This document shows, in pieces, positions 1 through 8,016 of a DNA stretch of 64,000 bases. The translations under genes and the position numbers were made by a program. Origin of the DNA: Sphingorhabdus sp. YGSMI21 (GTDB taxonomy: Bacteria > Pseudomonadota > Alphaproteobacteria > Sphingomonadales > Sphingomonadaceae); assembly GCF_002776575.1 (NCBI RefSeq), contig NZ_CP022548.1:2681001-2745000 (forward strand), written 5' to 3'. Each line of letters starts with the position of its first letter. Positions within the stretch are counted from its first letter, which is position 1. The notes beneath the pieces were generated by a model. The model saw nothing but the letters and a program-made list of their open reading frames with translations, was not told the DNA's origin and searched no databases.

Positions 1-173
1 GCGAAATGGCCTTGCTCTGAAAAACATTGCTCGGCGAAGACCAGCTCGGCCTGCGGATGGGTGCGGGCCGCAAGCGCCATGACGCGACGGGCGGCGTCCC
101 GCGTGAAAGGGGTCGACGGCGCACAAATGCCAATGCGGACAGATGGGGAGATCGAATTTGTTCCTTGCGCCAT
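1..173 (-). CDS. LD-carboxypeptidase (LdcA/MccF family), N-terminal part
   Basis: Only the first 57 codons lie in the window; the gene runs off the left edge. The translation starts MAQGTNSISPSVRIGICAPS and continues with TPFTRD and EQCFSEQGHF, which is the N-terminal pattern of serine peptidase family S66 (cytoplasmic LD-carboxypeptidase, which removes the terminal D-Ala from recycled murein tetrapeptides). The catalytic Ser, Glu and His lie beyond the edge and cannot be checked. It is transcribed away from the Mur ligase that starts at 208, and the two share a 34-bp gap. That pairing fits murein recycling. MccF-type immunity proteins of the same fold remain possible. The ATG at 171-173 is chosen because conserved sequence begins right after it. 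Confidence 0.8.
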   Translation of the reverse strand, partial: MAQGTNSISPSVRIGICAPSTPFTRDAARRVMALAARTHPQAELVFAEQCFSEQGHF

Positions 174-207
174 TGCCAAATAGTTGGAGAAGCAATAGCG
201 CGAAAAA

Positions 208-1605
208 ATGATCGAAGACAAATCCTATTATTTTTGCGGTATCGGCGGCTCCGGCATGCTGCCTTTGGCCATGATCGTCAAAGCTGCTGGTGCACAGGTT
301 GCCGGATCGGACCGGGCATTGGACCAGGGCCGATTGGCGGACAAGTTCCAGTGGCTGCAGGACAGGGGGATCAAGCTGTTCAAGCAGGATGGCAGCGGCC
401 TCGGTGACGGTTGCCAGATCCTGATCGCGTCCGCGGCCATTGAAGAGACCGTGCCCGACGTCGCGCGGGCCACCGCTCTGGGTTGCAAGCGCATGACCCG
501 GGCGGAACTGCTGGCCGCACATTTCAACGCAGTCCCGAGCAGCATTGCCGTTGGCGGTACCAGCGGAAAATCGACCGTGACCGGGATGATTGGCTGGATA
601 TTGACCGAAGCCGGTCGTGATCCGACGATCATGAACGGGGCGGTAATGAAAAATTTCGTCCATGCCGACGCCCCATTTGCCAGCTCCCGCGTCGGGGCCG
701 GTGCTTTGATGGTGAGTGAAGTGGACGAGAGCGACGGTTCCATCGCCCTGTTCGATCCGGAAATCGCGGTACTCAACAATGTCAGCCTGGATCACAAGAG
801 CCTGGAAGAGCTGCGAATATTATTTGGTGATTTTGTCGCAAAAGCGCGCCATGCGATCTGGAACCATGATGACGCTGAATCGCGCGCACTGGTCGGCACG
901 CGGAGGCTGACGAATGGCAGCAGCTTCGGATTTCTCGACGGTGCGGACTATCAGGCCGTGCAAGTCGAGGAACAATCGCTCGGCAGCAATTTTGTGATGC
1001 GCAGCGACGGGGGCGAGCATCCGGTATCCTTGCAGGTGCCCGGCAGGCACAATATTGCCAACGCGCTGGCGGCGATTGCGGCAAGCACCGCCATCGGTGT
1101 GCCGGTCGCAACCGCGATATCGGCGATCGGGACCTTTCGGGGGCTGGCTCGTCGATTCGATATCGTGGGAAGCACCGGCGACATCACCGTGATCGACGAT
1201 TTCGGTCACAATCCCGACAAGATCGCTGCCACGCTCAGGACGTTGAAGGCCTTCCCCGGCCGGGTCATTGCCTTTTTCCAGCCACACGGTTTCGGCCCGA
1301 TACAAAAAATGGGCGCAGAACTGGCGACGGTATTTGCCGAATATCTCGACGGCGATGACCGCGTCATATTGTGTGATCCAGTCTATTTCGGCGGTACCGT
1401 CGACCGATCACTGGGCAGCCAGTCGCTTGTCGATGCAATAAATGCTGCCGGGGGCAGGGCAGAATATATCCCGGCCCGTCCGGATTGCGGAAACAGAATC
1501 GTGAATCTCGCCGAATCGGGCGACCGAATCGTCATCATGGGCGCGCGCGACGACACATTGCACGGCTTTGCGGAGTCGATTCTGAGCCAAATCGCGGGAA
1601 ACTGA
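208..1605 (+). CDS. mpl: Mpl-like Mur ligase (murein tripeptide recycling)
   Basis: A 465-residue Mur ligase, the normal length for Mpl (UDP-N-acetylmuramate:L-Ala-gamma-D-Glu-meso-DAP ligase). The N-terminal Rossmann-like domain carries GIGGSGM at residues 11-17, and the ATP-binding P-loop GGTSGKSTVTG lies near residues 116-126. The central domain contains SEVDESDGS and NVSLDHKS, and the C-terminal domain contains VIDDFGHNP. MurC has the same fold. I prefer Mpl because MurC normally sits in the division cluster and this gene faces an LD-carboxypeptidase, which makes the tripeptide Mpl uses. The enzyme is expected in the cytoplasm. A GGAG at 185-188 lies 19 bases upstream of the ATG, which is rather far, so the ribosome site is not convincing. 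Confidence 0.8.
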   Translation: MIEDKSYYFCGIGGSGMLPLAMIVKAAGAQVAGSDRALDQGRLADKFQWLQDRGIKLFKQDGSGLGDGCQILIASAAIEETVPDVARATALGCKRMTRAELLAAHFNAVPSSIAVGGTSGKSTVTGMIGWILTEAGRDPTIMNGAVMKNFVHADAPFASSRVGAGALMVSEVDESDGSIALFDPEIAVLNNVSLDHKSLEELRILFGDFVAKARHAIWNHDDAESRALVGTRRLTNGSSFGFLDGADYQAVQVEEQSLGSNFVMRSDGGEHPVSLQVPGRHNIANALAAIAASTAIGVPVATAISAIGTFRGLARRFDIVGSTGDITVIDDFGHNPDKIAATLRTLKAFPGRVIAFFQPHGFGPIQKMGAELATVFAEYLDGDDRVILCDPVYFGGTVDRSLGSQSLVDAINAAGGRAEYIPARPDCGNRIVNLAESGDRIVIMGARDDTLHGFAESILSQIAGN

Positions 1606-1988
1606 TCGCCTCCCGGATGGATCAGTGATCCGAAAGGTGAATCGATCCGGTGCATTGCGCATTGTTTTAGATTTTTTTGCCGGCTGCCATATGGCTGATA
1701 ACCGCGGCCGGATGTTCATTGTTAGCCCGGTGTACAGGTGCGGATCGTTATCAAAAGGCTATGAGCCTTTTACAGATGCCGTCGATGTTGTATATTCGGC
1801 AATATCGCGAGTCACAGGGTCGCAAATTCCTGAAACCCGCTCTCCCTGGCCCCCGATCGCCGTGTCACGCCGCGAATATTGGCAAGGATTTTGTTAACTA
1901 ACATGTAGAAAGAGTTAATCTTTCCGTCGCTCCGTCGCGAGGCATTTTAGAAAATCCAATTATTACAACCACTTGAAAATTTGCAACC

Positions 1989-2003
1989 GTAACATGCTGT
2001 AAC
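1989..2003 (+). promoter_or_regulatory. GTAAC direct repeat, 10-bp pitch
   Basis: GTAAC occurs at 1989-1993 and again at 1999-2003, so the half-sites fall on the same DNA face. The same spacing appears on the other strand at 5961-5975, in front of the winged-helix regulator. Tandem half-sites at one helical turn are typical of OmpR/CadC-type winged-helix proteins. Assigning the site to that regulator is inference. Confidence 0.35.
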
Positions 2004-2119
2004 ATTAGCCGTGTCTAACTGCCTTTTCACGGCCAGCTCCGTCACAAAGGATAGGCAAGTGGGGCAATACGGCTTTTGCCTGTGGTAACCCAATTAAGCG
2101 CCACAGTTGCCCCGGCATT

Positions 2120-2147
2120 GGTACGATATTCTGGTCAATATCGTACC
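2120..2147. repeat. perfect 11-bp inverted repeat with 6-nt spacer
   Basis: GGTACGATATT at 2120-2130 and its exact complement AATATCGTACC at 2137-2147 flank ctggtc. It is a strong candidate operator for a dimeric regulator, or an RNA hairpin if transcribed. It lies 118 bp upstream of the chosen start at 2266. Confidence 0.6.
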
Positions 2148-2157
2148 GATTGTTCCT

Positions 2158-2190
2158 GATGGAGCGGGTAGACATTCTATCCGCTCCATC
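2158..2190 (+). repeat. 15-bp near-perfect hairpin
   Basis: GATGGAGCGGGTAGA at 2158-2172 pairs with TCTATCCGCTCCATC at 2176-2190 through one G.U position, leaving a CAT loop. No T-run follows, so it does not look like an intrinsic terminator. It may be a 5'-UTR stem or a protein-binding dyad, 10 bp downstream of the previous inverted repeat. Confidence 0.55.
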
Positions 2191-2265
2191 ATCGGACAAG
2201 CGCCTGGCGGTTTCCCTCTTGCAAACCAGTAGTTGGGATGCGTCATGCAGTTAGGTGGTTCGATA

Positions 2266-2616
2266 ATGTGGAGAGTGAAGACCGAATATTCTCGGTTGTT
2301 CCGCTATTCCAGCCTTGTGCCACTGTCGATCCTTGCGGTCATGATAGTCATCATATTACCGGCGCTGGCTTCCGAAGCATTTGCCACCGACCCGGCAGCC
2401 GAACCGCAAAATGCTAACGCTACCGCTGTTGCCACTGCCCGGATAGTCAAACCATTCACAATGACTTCCGGTGCGCAAGGCGGGACTGAAGCGAGAAATT
2501 CAGAGATCGCCGTATCGCGCAGCACGACCTATCACAGTTGTGAAATTCTATTGGGGGCCGATGATATCAGCAGCCCCGCTCAATCGTGCGAACTCCATCT
2601 GGTCGAATTGCATTGA
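2266..2616 (+). CDS. small secreted protein, DUF4402-like
   Basis: A protein of 116 residues from the chosen start. A hydrophobic signal segment (roughly residues 14-36, ending ASEAFA) is followed by ATAVATARIVKPFTM, which resembles the first strand of DUF4402 surface proteins. It ends CELHLVELH, with two cysteines (YHSCEI and SCELH) that could form a disulfide. The chosen ATG at 2266 has AGGTGG seven bases upstream. A TTG at 2233 and an ATG at 2245 are in frame, but the latter lacks a better ribosome site. The gene precedes a second secreted protein and a PilZ protein in the same direction. The function is unknown, and a role as a minor pilus or surface subunit is only a guess. Confidence 0.55.
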   Translation: MWRVKTEYSRLFRYSSLVPLSILAVMIVIILPALASEAFATDPAAEPQNANATAVATARIVKPFTMTSGAQGGTEARNSEIAVSRSTTYHSCEILLGADDISSPAQSCELHLVELH

Positions 2617-2653
2617 GTCGTCGGATGAAGGGAATTGATATCAGGGAGCAAAA

Positions 2654-2669
2654 ATATCGGAAACGATAT
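2654..2669. repeat. ATATCG-GAAA-CGATAT dyad
   Basis: ATATCG at 2654-2659 and CGATAT at 2664-2669 flank a GAAA tetraloop, 48 bp before the start codon at 2718. It could be a small stem in the transcript or an operator. The half-site sequence is also inside the larger dyad at 2120-2147, in the opposite arrangement. Confidence 0.4.
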
Positions 2670-2717
2670 CCTTAATTTAGACGTCGAGTTGCAGTATATA
2701 GGTTATAACGGGAAAAG

Positions 2718-3332
2718 ATGATGCAGACATCCAGTGCGAAATACCAGGCTGTAGCGGTTCGAAGCGACCGCAGGGCCACGCGCGCTGCCGCAAGGCCGGA
2801 TGCCTTGTCGTGCGCGCTGGCGCTTGCACTTGTCGCAATCCCGCTTCCGGCGTTCGCGGAAGCTGACCCGGGCGAGAATGTCGCCATCGCACTCTCCAGC
2901 AATATCGTCGGAAGTCCTGCCGGAAATGGCGGGGCATTCGCTACTGTTCCAGGAGCCGTTGTGGACTTTCTGGTTTCGGTCAGCGGACCGAGCACAAACG
3001 GTTCTCCTGCCGCATCCTTTGCGGTTACCGATAAGGTTCCCGAACATCTTACCCTGTTTGTTGGTGATCTCGATCACAGTGGAACCGGCCCTGCAATGTT
3101 TAAGGACAATGACAGTGGCCTCCAATTCAGCTTTGACGGCCTTTCCAGCGCGGACGATTCCGTCGAGTTTTCAAACGACGGGGGCAAAACGTTCGACTAT
3201 ATCCCCGTCGCCGATACCGACGGATTTGATGCAAACGTTACGCATATCAAACTCCGGCCGAGTGGTGCCTTGCTGCCGACGACCGGCAAATATGAACGGT
3301 TTTCCCTACGATACCGAATGAAGGTCAAGTAA
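2718..3332 (+). CDS. secreted DUF11-like repeat-domain protein
   Basis: A protein of 204 residues with a charged N-terminus and a signal segment at about residues 28-46 ending PAFA. The mature part has one Ig-like domain of the DUF11 type: PGAVVDFLVSVSG, then FAVTDKVPEHL, then FSNDGGKTF and VTHIKLRPSG. In this family such domains form beta-sandwiches of surface or adhesion proteins. GGGA at 2710-2713 precedes two adjacent ATGs (2718 and 2721); the second has slightly better spacing. The stop codon abuts the ATG of the PilZ gene, which suggests translational coupling. The exact role is unknown. Confidence 0.65.
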   Translation: MMQTSSAKYQAVAVRSDRRATRAAARPDALSCALALALVAIPLPAFAEADPGENVAIALSSNIVGSPAGNGGAFATVPGAVVDFLVSVSGPSTNGSPAASFAVTDKVPEHLTLFVGDLDHSGTGPAMFKDNDSGLQFSFDGLSSADDSVEFSNDGGKTFDYIPVADTDGFDANVTHIKLRPSGALLPTTGKYERFSLRYRMKVK

Positions 3333-4250
3333 ATGACAAATATGATCGAATCTGGTACCTCCTCCGCTCCCCCAACGGATAATATCGTGGTTGACGAGGA
3401 CCGCAGAAAACAGGACCGGCATATTGCCATGCTGCGGCTTGCCAAGATCAAGGCCGAGGCAGGCGAAGGCTGGGGTTTCATCAAGAATCTTTCGGCCACC
3501 GGCATGATGGTCGAAGTCCATCCCAATTTCGAACTGGGCGACACGGTATCCGCCCTTCTGACCGAAGAACAGGAACTGACGGGCACCGTGCGGTGGCGCA
3601 AAAAAGCGCTGGCCGGCATCGAGTTTTCAACACCGATCGATATTGCCAAGGTGCTGACCAAGCCGAATGATTCAAAGCAGGGCCGTGTTGCGCGCCTGCC
3701 GCGTATCGAGATGAAGCATCCGATCAATATCTACCAGGGATCGCGCCTGATCCACGGTGATATTTGCGATATTTCACCGGCCGGCATTTGCGTCAGAACC
3801 GAACATGTGTTCGAGATCGGCAAGAATATTCGTCTGTCGGTTCCCGAATTGCTGGACATCAGTGGCACCGTTCGCTGGCAATCAGGGGCGCGTGTCGGGA
3901 TTGTCTTTTCCCGGCGACTGCCTCTTGATGACCTGATGGTCTGGCTGTCCACCTTCTACCGGGCGGCGCGCATCGATACCGGCGAGCTGGCGGCGCTTAA
4001 CAAGGACAGCTCCGGTTCGGGCGATTCTGCGGTTGATCGTCTTCCCTTCCAGGTGATCGGCCATGACGATCTTGGCAAAGAGATCCTGATCGATACGCTG
4101 CATTCGGCAACCGAAGCGCTGACACAGTTCAAGGCCACATCGAAATTTTTCTACCGGGTAAGCATCCGGAATGCGGACAATGAAGAATTGTCGATCGGCA
4201 CCATTGTCCTGCGCGCGTTTGACGAAGAGCGGGCGGCTGCCAAGACATAG
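3333..4250 (+). CDS. tandem PilZ-domain protein
   Basis: A protein of 305 residues with two PilZ domains (about residues 20-115 and 118-205) and a C-terminal region of unknown fold. PilZ domains bind cyclic di-GMP through an RxxxR motif and a later (D/N)xSxxG. The first domain has both (RKQDR and NLSATG). The second has DISPAG, but its arginines (RVARLPR) do not give a clean RxxxR, so it may not bind nucleotide or may bind differently. The protein is predicted to be cytoplasmic, with no signal or membrane segment. The ATG follows the previous stop with no gap. The context suggests c-di-GMP control of the surface proteins encoded just upstream, which is inference. Confidence 0.8.
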   Translation: MTNMIESGTSSAPPTDNIVVDEDRRKQDRHIAMLRLAKIKAEAGEGWGFIKNLSATGMMVEVHPNFELGDTVSALLTEEQELTGTVRWRKKALAGIEFSTPIDIAKVLTKPNDSKQGRVARLPRIEMKHPINIYQGSRLIHGDICDISPAGICVRTEHVFEIGKNIRLSVPELLDISGTVRWQSGARVGIVFSRRLPLDDLMVWLSTFYRAARIDTGELAALNKDSSGSGDSAVDRLPFQVIGHDDLGKEILIDTLHSATEALTQFKATSKFFYRVSIRNADNEELSIGTIVLRAFDEERAAAKT

Positions 4251-4312
4251 CCGCATTTTGTATCGGCAATGGGGGAGGGCGATATTTGCCCTGAACCTGG
4301 CCGAACAGGCGC

Positions 4313-5875
4313 CTAGTTGAAATAATGCGCGACGGCCTGCGTGATCTGGTCGGAAATTTCCGCGGCGCTTTCCGGAAATGTGCGAACCATGTTGGTTCTC
4401 GGCTCCATGCCGCTTGACAGCATGCGGGATCGAACAAGCTTCGCCTCTTCCTCGCTCCCCAGATGATGGAACACCGTCATGGCCGCAAGCAGAGCCAGCG
4501 GACTATGGTGCGATAACCGGGCCAGCCTGCGCGACAGTGTCAGGGCCTCTTCCTCCTGTCCGAGATTGAATGCGGCGTAGGTCTGGGTGGTCTCCGCCTC
4601 GAAGCGCATCGGACAATTGGGGCTTAGTTTCGTCGCCAGTCTGGCCGCTTCATAGGCGGCGGCAAAATCACCCCGCAGCAATAGAATAACGGCCTGCGAA
4701 TTATAGGCTTCGGCATAATTGGGGCAGAATGCGATCGCCTTTGCATAATGGTCCAGCGCGCTGTCGATATTGCCGGTCATTCGTTCTGCGCGGCCGCTGA
4801 CGAGATGGGCAAAGGGATCGAGCGGATCACAGCGCAACGCCTGTTCTCCCAGTGAAAGCATGCGATGGATCGCCACATCCTCGTTCCCGCCCCGCGCGAG
4901 ATGGTATAGGCCGAGTCCGTGGATATAAGCCGTGCCGGCATGTGCGCGCGCGAATGTCGGGGCTTTCGACCGGGCAAATTCGAAATGATCGAGCGCTAGC
5001 TTCAGGTCCATCTTTGCGCCGTTTATGGTGGACATCCCCAGATGATAGGCTTCCCAGCCGGTGAGTTGGTCGGGCGCTCTCAGCTTCGCATAGGAGGCTT
5101 CGGTGTCGCTGATCGACAGATCGATTGCGGCAATGATATCGCGCACCATCTGCGCCCGCAGAACGTGGATATTGGCAAGCGGCGCATCGTAGCGCTCGGC
5201 CCAGACGACCCGATGTTGACGGGTTTCGGTCAGTTCCACTCCGACCAGCATCTGGTCGCCAACCAGCTCAACCCAGCCGGTCAGCACATAGTCGACACCA
5301 AGTTCCTCGCGCATTTTCGCAAGGTCGGGAAGATTGGCGTCGAAACGGAAACTGGATGCGCGGGCAATGACGAACAGCCAGCGCAACTGGGACAGCGCCG
5401 TGGTGATATCTGCGGGCAGGGCTTCGGGCAATCCGCCATGGACCCCCATGTCACCGATCTTGCAAAGCGGCAGCACAGCAATAACCGGCGGCTTTCCCGC
5501 CTGATCGACCAGTGCGTCCGATACTTCCGGACGAACCCGCACGCCATCTGCACTTGCCGGGGACGAAAGGATTTCGACGCGAGCGGCGAAACGGAATCCG
5601 CGGCCGTAGACAGTCTGGATGATATGTTGCTCCTGGCCATCATCGCCTAGAATGCGACGCAACATCTTGATCTGGCTGGACAACGCGCTGTCAGAGATGG
5701 TTCGGCCGCTCCACAATTGCCGGACCAGTTCCTCCTTGAGCATCAACTTGTCGCGATTCTCGACAAGCATCGTCAATATGGCGAACGCCTGAGGTTGTAT
5801 GACAACCATCTTGCCCTTACGGAGCAGTTCGAACCGCTCGGTATCAAGTTCAAAATGTAGGAAACGATATTTCAT
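4313..5875 (-). CDS. winged-helix / TPR transcriptional regulator (CadC-OmpR type DNA-binding domain)
   Basis: A protein of 520 residues. Residues 1-100 form an OmpR-type winged helix (RFLHFELDTERFELLRKG; QPQAFAILTMLVEN; SDSALSSQIKMLRRILGD; IIQTVYGRGFRF). Residues 125-260 resemble the FlgO/TolB-like domain seen after such winged helices (IAVLPLCKIG; LGVDYVLTGWVEL; VVWAERYD). Residues 270-500 are TPR-like helices. I see no membrane helix, so unlike CadC it is probably soluble. The ligand is unknown. It is divergent from the membrane TPR regulator at 6056 across a 180-bp region with a GTAAC direct repeat, which may be its own operator. Confidence 0.8.
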   Translation of the reverse strand: MKYRFLHFELDTERFELLRKGKMVVIQPQAFAILTMLVENRDKLMLKEELVRQLWSGRTISDSALSSQIKMLRRILGDDGQEQHIIQTVYGRGFRFAARVEILSSPASADGVRVRPEVSDALVDQAGKPPVIAVLPLCKIGDMGVHGGLPEALPADITTALSQLRWLFVIARASSFRFDANLPDLAKMREELGVDYVLTGWVELVGDQMLVGVELTETRQHRVVWAERYDAPLANIHVLRAQMVRDIIAAIDLSISDTEASYAKLRAPDQLTGWEAYHLGMSTINGAKMDLKLALDHFEFARSKAPTFARAHAGTAYIHGLGLYHLARGGNEDVAIHRMLSLGEQALRCDPLDPFAHLVSGRAERMTGNIDSALDHYAKAIAFCPNYAEAYNSQAVILLLRGDFAAAYEAARLATKLSPNCPMRFEAETTQTYAAFNLGQEEEALTLSRRLARLSHHSPLALLAAMTVFHHLGSEEEAKLVRSRMLSSGMEPRTNMVRTFPESAAEISDQITQAVAHYFN

Positions 5876-5960
5876 GTCATTGCGTCAAATTTCTGTTCCC
5901 CGTTCGAATCCAGATTCTATCCAGATTTGATGGTTTGAATAATTTTCAGTCCCAAGCTAT

Positions 5961-5975
5961 GTTACAATAGGTTAC
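5961..5975 (-). promoter_or_regulatory. GTAAC direct repeat between divergent regulators
   Basis: On the minus strand GTAAC occurs at 5975-5971 and 5965-5961, a 10-bp pitch, matching the arrangement at 1989-2003. It lies 86 bp upstream of the winged-helix regulator start and 80 bp upstream of the gene at 6056, so it could control either. The link to the regulator is inferred from spacing and location only. Confidence 0.4.
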
Positions 5976-6055
5976 ACCCATTTTGTGGGGGCAGTTCTGC
6001 ATCCATAGAATGTCGTCGCCCTTAGAATGATCCAGGGAAGGACATTAATCAACCT

Positions 6056-7747
6056 ATGGACGATGCCTCCGCATTGCAATTATGTCTGGAACGCGACCGA
6101 CTGTTGAGCGATCCCGATTTTGCTCGCTCGCCGAGCATGTGCAAATTGTTGCGGTTTCTGGTCGACTATAAATTGTCAGGCAACAGCGTCCCGCTGAAAA
6201 GCTATACGATCGCAACCGATGCGCTCGGCCGCGACGCGGATTTCGATACGCAGACAGACAGCTATCCGCGCGTCCAGATGGGACGCCTGCGCCGGATGCT
6301 CGACAATTTCTATTTGCGCAAGGGAGGGGAAAACCGCCTTTCTATCGCTCCCAATAAATATGAAATCATCCTGGAGCCCAATGTTACGCCCGCCGGCGAT
6401 CAAGAAGATCTGATCGGTCGGGGCACAGATCCAGCTACCGGAAACAGCGGGCCGTCATGGCACTCCGAAGCGGAACTGCGCCCGCCAGCTCCAAGGCGGA
6501 ACGACAGCCAGCGACCCTGGTACAAGGGGGTATCTGTCGCACTCGCCGTCTGCTTTTTGCTGGTCGCAATCGGCGCAGGAATATATTTTCTCTGGCCAGC
6601 CCAGAACGAGGACGAGATCGCCTATCCGAGAATTGCTCTCGATCTGCCCGACGGCGCTTCGGGCGTGCGCGCATCGCAACTATCCGAATCCGTCGGCAAC
6701 CAACTGGTTCGTGGGCTGAACGGATTTGGCGGCATTCGGATATTCGATGCCCAGTCCGGCCAGCCGGAAAATTCCGACTATATACTACGGCTGCGCTTCC
6801 TGGAGGCGACGGCAGACAGAATAGAATTGCGTCTGCTGGACGGGCAGAGTGGCGAGATATTATGGTCGAGGGAATTGAATACGGGGAATGATGAAAGCTT
6901 CCGGCTGGAACTGGACAAAGCTATCATCGCCTTGGCGGGCCCCTATGGCGAAATTGCCCAGACAGAGATTTCCAGACTGGAGAATGACTATTCCGCCGGA
7001 TATCCCTGTCTGCTCCAGTTCGATCTTTTCATTCGCTACCGCGAACAGATGAAGCGGAGACCGCTGCAAAAATGTCTGCAAGAATCGGTGGAGCAGTTCC
7101 CCAATGACGCCCATCTCTTGAGCGTGTCCGCCTTTGCTCGCAACATGTCGGAACGGTTTACCGAGGGCAGCGCCGCCAGGGGTGCGGGAATGCTGCTTGC
7201 CAGAAAAGCCGAAGCGCTTAACCAGAATAGCGCAGGCGCGAATTTCGCCGTGGCGCAGTCGGCTTTTTTTGCCGGTGATTGCGCGACTGGTGTCGCCTGG
7301 GGCAAAAAAGCCGTCGCGCTGAACCCGCTGAACTCGCGGATAATCGGATATCTGGGCCTCTATATGATCGGCTGTGATTATCCGGAAGGTGAACAATATG
7401 CTGCCCGGGCGCTGGAACTGGATCCCAATGCCGATCTCTCGATTGCCGCGGCCGTCGCCCTGCAAATGCTGAAAAGAGGTGACGCGCTCGCCGCCCGCGA
7501 ACTGACTTCGGAATATATGGCTTCCTCGCCGAGAAAGGATCCGGCGCTCGAACTGACCTATATGCTGGCTTCGGCGATGCTCGGTGAAAAGGACGAGGCG
7601 CGCCGCATCTGGAAAACGATGGCCACGGGCTATGGACTGACCGAGAATAGTTCGCCGCGCGAAGTGCTCGATCAATGGATTGACAATCCCACGCTGGTCA
7701 CTGAAATCCTGACGGTCTTTGACCGCTCGGGAATGTTCAAGAAATAG
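6056..7747 (+). CDS. membrane one-component regulator-like protein with C-terminal TPRs (paralog A)
   Basis: A protein of 563 residues. The N-terminal domain (about 5-105) matches a domain found in front of alphaproteobacterial TPR and adenylate-cyclase proteins: RDRLLSDPDFARSP, LLRFLVDYKLSG, FDTQTDSYPRVQMGRLRRML, PNKYEIILEP. I read it as a probable winged-helix-like DNA-binding domain. A single membrane helix follows near residues 160-182 (ALAVCFLLVAIGAGIYF). The outer part has a FlgO/TolB-like segment (YILRLRFLEA; GEILWSREL) and TPR-like repeats from about 320 to 540. The topology would be ToxR/CadC-like. It has about the same layout and much the same sequence as the protein at 8651. The signal it senses is unknown. 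Confidence 0.7.
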   Translation: MDDASALQLCLERDRLLSDPDFARSPSMCKLLRFLVDYKLSGNSVPLKSYTIATDALGRDADFDTQTDSYPRVQMGRLRRMLDNFYLRKGGENRLSIAPNKYEIILEPNVTPAGDQEDLIGRGTDPATGNSGPSWHSEAELRPPAPRRNDSQRPWYKGVSVALAVCFLLVAIGAGIYFLWPAQNEDEIAYPRIALDLPDGASGVRASQLSESVGNQLVRGLNGFGGIRIFDAQSGQPENSDYILRLRFLEATADRIELRLLDGQSGEILWSRELNTGNDESFRLELDKAIIALAGPYGEIAQTEISRLENDYSAGYPCLLQFDLFIRYREQMKRRPLQKCLQESVEQFPNDAHLLSVSAFARNMSERFTEGSAARGAGMLLARKAEALNQNSAGANFAVAQSAFFAGDCATGVAWGKKAVALNPLNSRIIGYLGLYMIGCDYPEGEQYAARALELDPNADLSIAAAVALQMLKRGDALAARELTSEYMASSPRKDPALELTYMLASAMLGEKDEARRIWKTMATGYGLTENSSPREVLDQWIDNPTLVTEILTVFDRSGMFKK

Positions 7748-8016
7748 CAGCGACCGGTCCACCCGCGAATATCTGATGTTGGCTGGAAGGCCGCGCGGCT
7801 CGAAAGACGACAATTGCTGACGTTCGGAAGCGATGGTTCGCCATTGATTTGTCATCAACCATTATCATCAATTTTGGCCAACCGAATTTGTCAATTATCT
7901 CTTTGCAGAAAGATATCGAAATTTCGTGATCGATTTGTTACTACCCCCAGCACGCCAAATTCGGAATATTTGGCAATCGTTCAGGGGAATAGTTCCCGTC
8001 GACAGGAGGGGACGTA
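7748..8016. other. 269-bp gap with a GCCAAAT inverted repeat
   Basis: No gene is seen. GCCAAAT at 7954-7960 and ATTTGGC at 7968-7974 form a 7-bp dyad with a 7-nt spacer, 43 bp before the PAS gene start. The region is AT-rich just upstream and could hold the PAS gene promoter. An AGGAGG-type ribosome site ends about eight bases before 8017. Confidence 0.45.

Larger units (their letters stand above)
1606..2265. other. 660-bp gap without a convincing gene, rich in regulatory-looking repeats
   Basis: No reading frame here looks like a protein; the frames at 1625-1897 and 1677-1901 have no recognisable pattern. The second half is AT-richer and contains the GTAAC direct repeat (1989-2003) and two inverted repeats (2120-2147 and 2158-2190). 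Its size and dyads suggest an extended control region for the secreted-protein/PilZ genes that follow, but no clear -35/-10 stands out. Confidence 0.5.

Noticed and set aside
27..407. A 126-codon plus-strand frame overlapping the Mpl-like start
   Set aside because: It is Arg-rich with no family pattern. The region is explained by the LD-carboxypeptidase start on the minus strand and the Mur ligase on the plus strand.
1625..1901. Two small plus-strand frames in the long gap
   Set aside because: No ribosome site of note, no signal or domain pattern; treated as non-coding.
4276..4292. AGGGC-GATATTT-GCCCT as a terminator between convergent genes
   Set aside because: The stem is only 5 bp and no T-run follows in either direction.
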